DNA of 18,396 nt from an uncultured bacterium (lineage in GTDB: Bacteria; Bacteroidota; Bacteroidia; Bacteroidales; Marinifilaceae). The stretch covers positions 1 through 18,396 of the forward strand of contig CAJMQA010000026.1 of assembly GCA_905215395.1 (NCBI GenBank). Direction: 5' to 3'. Below are positions 7,523 through 15,141 of this stretch, one piece after another (positions within the stretch are counted from its first letter, which is position 1; every line of letters starts with the position of its first letter). The notes under the pieces were generated by a model. It ran no database searches and was not told the origin of the DNA. It saw nothing but the letters and a program-made list of their open reading frames with translations. The position numbers were made by a program, and so were the translations under genes.

Positions 7523-7735
7523 TTATTGTTTGAAGAACATGGTGGTAGTCTGCGTATTTTGTTGGCCTCCCGGAACGCTGAATATAACCGATTTAATTCC
7601 AGGTTTCAATGATAAATTTACAATGTAGGTTTGCTCTTCTCCCTTTTTAGCTTGAGATAAGCTGGACTCGGCAAATAAGCCAGACCATTTTGTGAGGTGG
7701 TATAGGGTTGTTTTAGGAATAATTATGATAATCAA
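7523..7735 (-). pseudogene. Possible gene remnant (unrecognised, C-terminal-like fragment)
   Basis: The minus-strand frame has no ATG at its beginning (first usable codon is TTG at 7735) and stays open further upstream into A+T-rich DNA. Its last 40 or so codons read like a real beta-strand-rich C-terminus, with EEQTYIVNLSLKPGIKSVIF followed by SVPGGQQNTQ, ending MFFKQ and TAA. I do not recognise the family. It overlaps no other gene, but the promoter proposed for the ECF operon lies beside its 5' end. It could be the decayed end of a lost gene or a chance frame. Confidence 0.22.
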
Positions 7736-7745
7736 TTTCCTTTTT

Positions 7746-7776
7746 TTTGGAGGAATAGTATATTTTATTATTTTTA
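7746..7776 (+). promoter_or_regulatory. Candidate promoter of the plus-strand ECF-FecR-SusCD operon
   Basis: TTTG at 7746-7749, a 19-nt spacer, then TATTTTTA at 7769-7776. This matches the Bacteroidota TTTG / TAnnTTTG housekeeping promoter at every defined base but the last. Transcription would start near 7783, giving a leader of about 19 nt to the ATG at 7802. It would provide basal expression of the sigma factor. Confidence 0.42.
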
Positions 7777-7801
7777 CCCCTAAAATTGAAAAAAGTGGGG
7801 G

Positions 7802-8356
7802 ATGGGTATAAATAGCTTGGTATTTAATTTTTCTTCGGAAAAGAAGTTTAAGGAAGCCTTTTTAGCTTATTATCCCAGATTATGTCTGTATGCTTTCCGC
7901 ATTTTGAGAAATCAGGGAGAGGCTGAAGACATTGTACAAAATGTGTTTATTTCATTTTGGGATAATCGGGTAACGGTTCAGGACACAGAAGCGATAAAAC
8001 CATTTCTTTATCGCTCGGTATATAATGCCTGTATGAATTATATCCGTCATCAGGATTATGTAGGTCGTCAGATGGAATATTTTGAAGAGGAAGGAGTTGA
8101 GAGCAATGCTTATCTGGTGCGTACAATTGAAAATGAGATCATGGATGAAATTTTCCGGGTCATTGATACTTTACCGACAGAATGTAGTAAAATTTTCAGA
8201 ATGAGTTATGTGGAGGGGATGGATATTCAGAAGGTTGCAGATCGTTTGGGAATTTCGGTGAATACAGTAAAAACTCAGCGGATGCGTGCCCGTAAATTAT
8301 TGAAAGAAAGGCTGAAAAATCTTTTTCCTCTTTTTATGCTATTATTTTCTGCATAA
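7802..8356 (+). CDS. ECF sigma factor (Bacteroidota expansion-family type)
   Basis: Alternative sigma factor controlling the downstream uptake operon under FecR. The 184-residue protein carries sigma-2 at about 15-85 (FLAYYPRLCLYAFRILRNQG, then AEDIVQNVFISFWDN) and sigma-4 at about 120-175 (IDTLPTECSKIFRMSYVEGM, then QKVADRLGISVNTVKTQRMR as the helix-turn-helix). It ends in a hydrophobic tail, LFPLFMLLFSA. The ATG at 7802 follows an A-rich leader rather than a Shine-Dalgarno site, as usual in this phylum. fecR starts 54 nt after its stop, making the standard sigma-FecR-SusC order. It shares the family pattern with the factor at 4719-5318 but is otherwise quite different in sequence. Confidence 0.93.
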   Translation: MGINSLVFNFSSEKKFKEAFLAYYPRLCLYAFRILRNQGEAEDIVQNVFISFWDNRVTVQDTEAIKPFLYRSVYNACMNYIRHQDYVGRQMEYFEEEGVESNAYLVRTIENEIMDEIFRVIDTLPTECSKIFRMSYVEGMDIQKVADRLGISVNTVKTQRMRARKLLKERLKNLFPLFMLLFSA

Positions 8357-8398
8357 AAAATAAATACCTTTTTCACCCGTCGTGTGTTTCTGCGTGTC

Positions 8399-8411
8399 TT
8401 TATAGTATAAA
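8399..8411 (+). promoter_or_regulatory. Dyad at the plus-strand fecR start
   Basis: TTTATAGTATAAA (8399-8411) is a perfect 13-nt palindrome with a single central G, and its last base is the A of the first fecR ATG. It lies at the end of the 54-nt sigma-fecR gap, after ACCTTTTTCACCCGTC-type sequence. The minus-strand fecR also has a dyad at this place (4665-4682). Confidence 0.3.
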
Positions 8412-9577
8412 TGATGCTTATGGAAAATTACAAACAGTATAGTTACAATAAGGTCATACGTCTGGTGATTAAATATCTGGGGGAAGGACTTTCTCCGGAA
8501 GAACGGGAGGAATTTCAGGTGTGGATGGATGCTGATCCTGAGAACCAGGCTTTGGTCGACCGGCTTCAGCAGGAGGAAGAAGTGGCTGAATTATATCCTG
8601 TTTATAAAAGCTTTGATGCCAGTCGCGCCTGGTCGAGGGTGCATGGGAAGCTTTTCCGTCTCAGGAATATGATCTGGAGAGGAGTAGCTGCTGCGGTGGT
8701 GGCCATGGGATTTTTAGCATATGGGTTATTGGCTCGTCAGGAGTCGCAACCGGAGATACTTGTGGCTGAACAGGTATTATTGCCTGGGAACGGACAGGTG
8801 AGTCTGATTTTCGGTTCCGGGCAGAAAGTAGAGCTGAACCCAACCAATTCCCGGATGATACAGGTGGATTCGAATCTGGAAGTAAAGGAAGATTCCGGTT
8901 TGGTAGCTTATCAGCGCATCTCCGGTTTAACAGGAAAGGAAAAACATACCCTGACAGTTGGGCGTGGAGCCGAGTATCGTTTGAAACTGGCGGACGGGAC
9001 GCTGGTGCATCTGAATGCAGATTCAAAATTGACTTATCCGGTAAACTTCGGTACAGATAAGCGGGAAGTAATATTGGAAGGGGAGGCGTTTTTTGAGGTA
9101 ACGAAAGATCGTGAATGTCCGTTTGTAGTTCATTGCCCGGACTATGATGTACAGGTTTTAGGTACTTCTTTCAATATATCGGCTTATCCGGAAGAGGACT
9201 ATTCGCATACGACTCTGGTGGAAGGGAAAGTTAATGTTGTGCGAAAAGGCGAGGTATGTCGTTTGACGCCCGGTTATCAAGCCTATGAAAAAGCAGGGAA
9301 GATGGAGATCCGGAAAGTGAATCCTTTGGCTTATGTGTCGTGGAGGGATGACCGTTTCGGGTTTGACGATGAATCTATGGAAGTAGTCATGCGGAAACTT
9401 GCCCGCTGGTATAATATAGAAGTCTTCTTTGCAAATTCCGATATCCGGGAAATCCGCTTTTCAGGTTATTTGCCGAAGTATAGTAATATTACGAATATCT
9501 TGAACATACTTGAATTAACAGCAAATGTGTCGTTTTCCCTGAAGGGTCGTGTGGTGACTGTTATCGGGAAAGAATAG
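8411..9577 (+). CDS. FecR-family anti-sigma factor (FecR + DUF4974)
   Basis: Inner-membrane partner of the upstream ECF sigma factor. The 388-residue protein has an N-terminal cytoplasmic part with YLGEGLSPEEREEFQVWMDA (about 22-41), a membrane segment at about 89-108 (GVAAAVVAMGFLAYGLL), a periplasmic FecR domain at about 185-275 (YRLKLADGTLVHLNADSKLT, GEAFFEVTK, VLGTSFNISAY) and a C-terminal DUF4974 domain at about 315-388 (ESMEVVMRKLARWYNIEVFF). The C-terminal domain should meet the STN domain of the SusC encoded next, starting only 23 nt after this stop. Start choice is uncertain among Met1 (8411), Met2 (8414) and Met4 (8420); the last gives MENYKQYSY, a natural-looking N-terminus. Confidence 0.93.
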   Translation: MMLMENYKQYSYNKVIRLVIKYLGEGLSPEEREEFQVWMDADPENQALVDRLQQEEEVAELYPVYKSFDASRAWSRVHGKLFRLRNMIWRGVAAAVVAMGFLAYGLLARQESQPEILVAEQVLLPGNGQVSLIFGSGQKVELNPTNSRMIQVDSNLEVKEDSGLVAYQRISGLTGKEKHTLTVGRGAEYRLKLADGTLVHLNADSKLTYPVNFGTDKREVILEGEAFFEVTKDRECPFVVHCPDYDVQVLGTSFNISAYPEEDYSHTTLVEGKVNVVRKGEVCRLTPGYQAYEKAGKMEIRKVNPLAYVSWRDDRFGFDDESMEVVMRKLARWYNIEVFFANSDIREIRFSGYLPKYSNITNILNILELTANVSFSLKGRVVTVIGKE

Positions 9578-9600
9578 CAAACTAATTTAATTCCGAACAT

Positions 9601-12600
9601 ATGAAAATAGTGTCTGATTTATGGGGCAGAAGATTTTGGCTGCCATTGTTACTCCTATGCCTGTGCTTTCCTTTTCCCGGTCATGCCCAGGAGATGAAAA
9701 AAGTGAGTATTAAGTTTAAAAACACCCCTGTGACAGAAGCGTTGAATATGCTTAAGATGAAAACCGGTTACGATTATTTTTGTAATAACACAGAGATGGC
9801 AAAGTTGTCACCTGTGACCGGGGAATTTCATGACAAACCTATGGAAGTCGTACTGAAGGCTATGTTGAGGAATTCCGGTTATGATTTCCGGCTGATTGAT
9901 GGTGTGATTGTCATCAAGGCGGAAAAGAAACAGGTTCCGGCTAGTGAAAAAATGGTTTTTACCGGAACAGTTACAGATGAGTCCGGGGAACCATTGGTTG
10001 GAGCAACCGTAATCCTGAAAGGGACGACAATTGGAGTTGCTACGGATGCAGCAGGAAGATTCAACCTGGAAATTCCTTATACTGAAGATGTCCGTTTGAT
10101 TGTTTCTTTTATCGGGATGGAAGAGAAAGAGATTGTTCCCGGCAAAGAGAGACAGATCAATATTCAATTGAAGATGTCCGACGAGCATTTGGGGGAGGTG
10201 GTAGTTACAGGGTACGGGAACATCAGCAAAGAGAGTTTTACCGGAAATTCTATCCAGATCAGCAGTGAACAATTGCTGAGGGTTTCTAAGACCAATGTGC
10301 TTCAGGCCATACAGTCTTTTGATCCCTCCTTTCGGATTGCAGAGAATAATCAGTGGGGATCTGATCCCAATTCTGTTCCCGAGGTGTATATCCGGGGAAG
10401 GTCAGGTATAGGTGTGATGGAGCTTGATAAAGAAGATTTATCGAAATCGGCTCTGGAAAATAATCCGAACCTGCCTACTTTTATTTTGGATGGTTTTGAA
10501 GTTTCTGTACAGAAAGTATACGACCTGGACCCGAACCGTATTGCAGATATTACCATATTGAAGGATGCTGCAGCAACTGCCATGTACGGTTCCCGGGCTG
10601 CAAACGGAGTGGTGGTCATAACGACCGTTGTTCCTCAGGCCGGAAAACTGTCGGTGTCATATAGTATGACCGGAAAATTGGTGATGCCTGACCTGAGTGA
10701 TTATAATTTGATGAATGCCCGTGAAAAACTGGAAGCCGAGAAATGGGCTGGCTTATTTGAACCGAATGAGAGTCAGACCGAAGGTATGGGACTGAAACGT
10801 TATTATGACAAGTTGAAGCAGATACAGAAAGGTGTGGATACTTACTGGCTTTCTCAGCCTTTGCGGACAGTTTTCAACCATAAGCATTCCCTGATGCTGG
10901 AAGGTGGACATCAGGATTTGCGCTTCGGAGTAGATTTTTCTTATACCAATGAGGACGGGGTAATGAAAAAGTCTTTCCGGGATCGGTTTGGCGGAGGTTT
11001 TTTTCTGGATTATCGTTTTAAAAATTTGCAGGTTCGGAATTATATCTCTTTTTTTCAGATGAATTCTCAGGAGTCTCCTTTCGGAAGTTTCAGCGATTAT
11101 ACGACGCAGTTGCCTTACAATGAATTTAAAGATGAACAGGGGCGTTATCTGGAAAAACTGGAATCCTGGGGGTCCGGCCGGGATATGGCTAATCCTTTGT
11201 ATGAAGCCCATCTGAATAATTTTTGCCGGAGCAGATATACAGAATTTATCAATAACCTGAGCCTGAACTGGTACGTCAATGATTACTTGCAGTTCAAAGG
11301 CCAATTTAGTATAACCGGACAATATAACGAGGGAGAAGATTTTTTGGATCCCCGCTCAAATAGTGATCAGAATAAAAACAGTGATAAGGAAAGCGGTTTG
11401 CAAGGATGGCTGACGGAAAAAAACGGACGCTCTAAAGAGTGGGATTCGAAGTTATTGCTGATGTATAACCGGAATCTGAATCTGCATAGTATTAACTTTA
11501 CAGCAGGTATAAATGCCCGTTCTACTTTTACCAAAAGCGGTTCTACTGTATACCGTGGATTTTCTTCCGGAGACCAAAGTTCTGCAAACTATGCTGCAGA
11601 AGTCTATGGAAAACCTTTGAAAAAAGAAAATACCAAGCGTTTGTTCGGTATGCTGGCAACTTTGAATTATACTTATAATAATGTATACTTATTGGACTTA
11701 TCCTGCCGGGTGGATGGTTCTTCTGAATTCGGGGCGGATAAACGTTTTGCTCCTTTCTGGTCCGGAGGTGTCGGTATTAATATCCATAATTACCGGTTTC
11801 TCAAAGACAATCCTGTTGTGGAGCGTTTGAAGATACGTGCGAGTTACGGACAGACAGGAAAAACCGATTTTCCCTCTTATTGTGCCTTGACTTCTTACGA
11901 GATCTTGTTGGATGACTGGTATAAAACCGGATTCGGCGCAGCCTTGCTGGGAATTGGAAACCGGAGCCTGACCTGGGAAAAAACAAATACCGTGGATGCC
12001 GGTTTTGATTTGAGTCTGTTCCGGGGATTGATCGATTTGCGGGCCTCCTGGTACAATAAAAAAACAATAGATTTGATTACCGATCTGACTTTACCGTTGT
12101 CCTCCGGTTTTTCTTCCTATAAGGCCAATATGGGGGAGGTACAAAACCGGGGATTTGAGTTGGAATTCCGGAGTAATCTTGTACAGACCAAAAATGTAAA
12201 TTTTTCGGTATATGCTAACTTATCACACAATAAAAATAAAATTCTGAAAATCTCAGAATCCTTGAAACAATACAATGCCCGGGTGGAGGCAGAATTTAAT
12301 GAGTTCCTGTCAACTTCAGAAGACCTTAAATTTACAAAGCCTTTGATGCAATATGCTGAGGGTGGTTCTCTGACAGCCATTTGGGGGATGAAATCATTGG
12401 GAATAGATCCCTCCAACGGAAAAGAGCTTTTCCTGACTCCGGCTCAGACAATCTCATACGACTGGAATTCCCGGGATCAGGTGATCATTGGGGATACAGA
12501 GCCCAAGGCCCAGGGAGCTTTCGGGTTTAATCTGAGGTATAAAAATTTTACTTTGTTTACCTCTTTTATGTATGAATTCGGAGGGCAACGATACAATGAA

Positions 12601-12954
12601 ACACTGGTGCAGAAAGTGGAAAATGCAGATGTCCGGTATAGTAATGTCGATAAACGGGTATTGGCCGACCGCTGGAAAGAACCGGGAGACCATACCTTTT
12701 ACAAGGACATAAAAGATGCAACTTTAACTCGTCCGACCTCCCGGTTTGTACAGGATTACAATGTGCTGACATTGAGTGCTCTGACTCTGGGATATGAGTT
12801 TGAACAATCCTGGATACGGAATGCCGGTTTGAGTGTGCTGAGGCTGGAAGTCGGGGCTAACGATATTTTCCGTTGTTCTTCGGTGGAAGAGGAAAGAGGA
12901 CTTTCTTACCCTTATGCCCGTTCTGTGAATTTTACCATCAAAGCGAATTTTTAA
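9601..12954 (+). CDS. SusC/RagA-type TonB-dependent outer-membrane transporter with STN domain
   Basis: Outer-membrane importer that works with the SusD lipoprotein encoded next and should report ligand binding to FecR. Complete at 1117 residues. Signal peptide 1-30 (core LPLLLLCLCFPFPGHAQ), STN domain about 33-106, carboxypeptidase-regulatory-like domain about 119-192 (GTVTDESGEPLVGATVILKG), TonB-box-like GEVVVTGYG near 199-206, and a plug with TFILDGFE and LKDAAATAMYGSRAANGVVV. The C-terminus ends NFTIKANF, the final aromatic residue expected for outer-membrane barrel assembly. It is a paralogue of the SusC at 1-3396: both have SFTG, a DPSF motif, an ENNQ-G-(S/D)PN segment and the NDxF...ER end. 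fecR lies 23 nt upstream, and a 45-nt gap with a palindrome leads to susD. Confidence 0.96.
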   Translation: MKIVSDLWGRRFWLPLLLLCLCFPFPGHAQEMKKVSIKFKNTPVTEALNMLKMKTGYDYFCNNTEMAKLSPVTGEFHDKPMEVVLKAMLRNSGYDFRLIDGVIVIKAEKKQVPASEKMVFTGTVTDESGEPLVGATVILKGTTIGVATDAAGRFNLEIPYTEDVRLIVSFIGMEEKEIVPGKERQINIQLKMSDEHLGEVVVTGYGNISKESFTGNSIQISSEQLLRVSKTNVLQAIQSFDPSFRIAENNQWGSDPNSVPEVYIRGRSGIGVMELDKEDLSKSALENNPNLPTFILDGFEVSVQKVYDLDPNRIADITILKDAAATAMYGSRAANGVVVITTVVPQAGKLSVSYSMTGKLVMPDLSDYNLMNAREKLEAEKWAGLFEPNESQTEGMGLKRYYDKLKQIQKGVDTYWLSQPLRTVFNHKHSLMLEGGHQDLRFGVDFSYTNEDGVMKKSFRDRFGGGFFLDYRFKNLQVRNYISFFQMNSQESPFGSFSDYTTQLPYNEFKDEQGRYLEKLESWGSGRDMANPLYEAHLNNFCRSRYTEFINNLSLNWYVNDYLQFKGQFSITGQYNEGEDFLDPRSNSDQNKNSDKESGLQGWLTEKNGRSKEWDSKLLLMYNRNLNLHSINFTAGINARSTFTKSGSTVYRGFSSGDQSSANYAAEVYGKPLKKENTKRLFGMLATLNYTYNNVYLLDLSCRVDGSSEFGADKRFAPFWSGGVGINIHNYRFLKDNPVVERLKIRASYGQTGKTDFPSYCALTSYEILLDDWYKTGFGAALLGIGNRSLTWEKTNTVDAGFDLSLFRGLIDLRASWYNKKTIDLITDLTLPLSSGFSSYKANMGEVQNRGFELEFRSNLVQTKNVNFSVYANLSHNKNKILKISESLKQYNARVEAEFNEFLSTSEDLKFTKPLMQYAEGGSLTAIWGMKSLGIDPSNGKELFLTPAQTISYDWNSRDQVIIGDTEPKAQGAFGFNLRYKNFTLFTSFMYEFGGQRYNETLVQKVENADVRYSNVDKRVLADRWKEPGDHTFYKDIKDATLTRPTSRFVQDYNVLTLSALTLGYEFEQSWIRNAGLSVLRLEVGANDIFRCSSVEEERGLSYPYARSVNFTIKANF

Positions 12955-12967
12955 AGTCCATGGACTT
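12954..12967 (+). promoter_or_regulatory. Palindrome in the susC-susD gap
   Basis: AAGTCCATGGACTT is a perfect 14-bp palindrome that begins at the last base of the susC stop codon. In RNA it can fold as a 5-bp stem with a CATG loop, followed by ATTATTTTGG. It may weaken transcription into, or set mRNA ends before, susD. Too short to be a strong terminator. Confidence 0.3.
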
Positions 12968-12999
12968 ATTATTTTGGATTACTATTAAAGTATAACACT

Positions 13000-14433
13000 A
13001 TGAGAAAATATATATGGATACTATTGGGTATTTGCCTGGCAGGACTTATGTCCTGTGAAAATTGGCTGGATGTGAAGCCGGAAGAACAGGTAGAGGAGGG
13101 AGATCTCTTTGCTACAGGAGCGGGTTTCCGGAGCGCATTGAATTATGTTTACCGGGAGATGTCCTCTCCTGAGTTGTATGGACAGGAACTGAGCTGGGGA
13201 TTTACAGAGGTCCTGGCACAGTACTATAATCTGAACTATTGTAATAAACCGGCTTATAAAGCAGTACTTGAATCTTCGGTTTATGATTACAAGCATAGCG
13301 AGTCGGAAACGGTGATTGAAAAAATTTGGTCGAAAGGATTTAATACCATTGCCCATTGTAATAATATCATTCAGAATATTGAGAAAGCTGATCCCGTAAT
13401 TTTTGATGAACGGGAGGAAGAAAAGAAGCTGATCTGGGGAGAGGCGCTGGCTGCCCGTGCTTATCTTCATTTCGATCTGTTACGCTTGTTTGCACCGGCT
13501 CCTAAATTGAAAAATGGTGGTAAGTATATTCCCTATTGTACAAAATTTCCGGCTGTCGATAATCCTGCAGAGACAGTAGATACTGTTATGAAGCGGGTTA
13601 TCCGTGACTTGAATCAAGCCCGGAACCTGGTGGCTTCGTTTGATACAGTGCGTAAGGCTCAGATTTCGGATGTTAAGCAGAGATTATTGGCCAATGGAAT
13701 GGATTTTTTAGGAAACCGGGGATACCGCTTGAATTATTATGCTATTACAGCTTTGTTGGCCCGGGTATATTTATATGGGGAAGATTATGAAAATGCATAT
13801 AAGGAAGCCTTGACGGTCTATACATCAGGAATGTTTAGTCTGGTCACAAGTAAATCTGAGTATACGAAGGGGAATACGAAGCTTAGGGATGAAATGCTGT
13901 TTTCGTTGTATAATAACAAACTGACAGAGTATTATGAGGCCTTGAATTATAAGAATAATGCAGGTAAAGCTTATCTGGTACTGAAAAATCTGGATATTTA
14001 CGATCAGGACAGAGATGATTACCGGAGAAATGAGTTCATCAAGGATACGAATAATTTCACGGTTTCTATGAAATATTTTCCTGCCAGAAATCCGGCTTAT
14101 GTGGCCAATGATAAAATGATCCCCATGATCCGGTTTTCAGAAATCTATCATATTCTGACAGAAACAGCCTTTACTCAGGCAGATAAGGATAAATCACAGG
14201 CTTATCTCTATTATCTGAGGTATTACCGGGGAGCTAAACGTCAGCCGGCATTTACAGATCAGGAATCCATGCTGAAAGAGCTGACGCTGGATATCCGGAA
14301 AGAATACATAGGTGAAGGACAGACTTTTTTTATGTATAAACGACTGAACCGCAATATTATGAATGAGAAAAATGAACTGGATATGTCGAAAAATTTTGTA
14401 TTGCCGATACCGGTAAATGAAACTATACATTAA
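13000..14433 (+). CDS. RagB/SusD-family outer-membrane lipoprotein
   Basis: Surface-exposed substrate-capturing lid of the SusC transporter. The 477-residue protein has a lipoprotein signal peptide with lipobox LMSC, so the mature protein begins at Cys19 (CENWLDVKPEEQVEEGDLF, the usual SusD start with WLDVKP). Helical repeat-like regions follow: AGFRSALNYVYREMSSPELY, WGEALAARAYLHFDLLRLFA near 147, and YYAITALLARVYLYGEDYEN near 247. The C-terminus NFVLPIPVNETIH has the conserved PIP motif of the family. Length is close to typical for smaller SusD proteins. The gene is 45 nt after susC, and only one base separates its stop from the next gene's likely start. What it binds is not apparent. Confidence 0.94.
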   Translation: MRKYIWILLGICLAGLMSCENWLDVKPEEQVEEGDLFATGAGFRSALNYVYREMSSPELYGQELSWGFTEVLAQYYNLNYCNKPAYKAVLESSVYDYKHSESETVIEKIWSKGFNTIAHCNNIIQNIEKADPVIFDEREEEKKLIWGEALAARAYLHFDLLRLFAPAPKLKNGGKYIPYCTKFPAVDNPAETVDTVMKRVIRDLNQARNLVASFDTVRKAQISDVKQRLLANGMDFLGNRGYRLNYYAITALLARVYLYGEDYENAYKEALTVYTSGMFSLVTSKSEYTKGNTKLRDEMLFSLYNNKLTEYYEALNYKNNAGKAYLVLKNLDIYDQDRDDYRRNEFIKDTNNFTVSMKYFPARNPAYVANDKMIPMIRFSEIYHILTETAFTQADKDKSQAYLYYLRYYRGAKRQPAFTDQESMLKELTLDIRKEYIGEGQTFFMYKRLNRNIMNEKNELDMSKNFVLPIPVNETIH

Positions 14434-14434
14434 A

Positions 14435-15136
14435 ATGAAGAAGATGATGAAATATATAATCCCAATTTTAACCGTTTTATTCTTTGTCGCCTGCGGGAAA
14501 CAAGAGATGTCCCTCTATCAGGGGGAAAGCTATCTTTATTTTAAAGCTGATTACCGGAAGGACAGTTTGTACTATTCCTTTTTCTTTTATCCAGGAAATG
14601 ATTACCTGGAGATTCCTTTACACATTGTAATGTCGGGGGAGATGATTTCTGAGAACCGGGCTTTTGCATTGACGGTAGATCAGAAAAGGACGACGGCCGG
14701 AGTAAACGATTATGTTTTGCCAGAGACCTGTGAATGGAGAAAAGGAGTTCTGGAAGACAGTACTTCTTATAGGGTCAAGTTAATGAAGAGCCCGCGTCTG
14801 GATAATGATACCCTATGTGTAGTGCTGGACTTACAGGGAGATCAGAATTTTTCCGCAGGTCCCGTATTTCAGCGTAAACTGAAAATTTATTTTTCATCGG
14901 TAAAGTCCCGGCCGGTTTGGTGGACAAAGGATGTGACAGACCTTTACCTGGGGGAATATTCCAGCGAAAAGATGGAATTATTTCTTGAAATAGTCGGTAC
15001 CGGCGATCTGGATGGTTTGTCTTTGAATGAAATCCGGCCCTATGCCCTGACTTTCAAATATGAGTTGATGAAACGTGCGGATCAAGGGGATAAAGAGGCT
15101 GAAGCTATTTTGAATACCTTAACAGTAATTGGTTAA
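14435..15136 (+). CDS. DUF4843-type lipoprotein, uptake-operon accessory
   Basis: Probable surface or periplasm-facing lipoprotein of 233 residues when started at the ATG at 14435. The frame is also open from 14417, inside susD, but the later Met gives a proper signal peptide (KKMMKYIIPILTVLFFVACG) and a start one base after the susD stop. The cysteine follows FVA, a slightly loose lipobox. The mature start CGKQEMSLYQGESYLYF matches the DUF4843 pattern. The rest is predicted beta-rich, with NRAFALTV and FQRKLKIYFS strands. DUF4843 genes commonly sit between susD and a PKD-like lipoprotein gene, as here; their function is unknown, and a role in substrate binding with SusCD is inferred from position. 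Confidence 0.78.
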   Translation: MKKMMKYIIPILTVLFFVACGKQEMSLYQGESYLYFKADYRKDSLYYSFFFYPGNDYLEIPLHIVMSGEMISENRAFALTVDQKRTTAGVNDYVLPETCEWRKGVLEDSTSYRVKLMKSPRLDNDTLCVVLDLQGDQNFSAGPVFQRKLKIYFSSVKSRPVWWTKDVTDLYLGEYSSEKMELFLEIVGTGDLDGLSLNEIRPYALTFKYELMKRADQGDKEAEAILNTLTVIG

Positions 15137-15141
15137 CCTGA

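Larger units (their letters stand above)
7272..7801. other. 530-nt gene-poor spacer before the plus-strand ECF operon
   Basis: It holds a 179-bp inverted-repeat element (7295-7473), a short minus-strand open frame that may be a gene remnant (7523-7735) and a promoter candidate (7746-7776). No complete gene on either strand is convincing. A 135-codon minus-strand frame (7020-7427) runs antisense to the lipocalin-like gene and through the element, and I do not regard it as a gene. Confidence 0.6.

Noticed and set aside
14417..14434. Earlier start of the DUF4843 gene inside susD
   Set aside because: The six extra residues lengthen the signal peptide's basic end without benefit; the ATG one base after the susD stop gives a normal lipoprotein signal.
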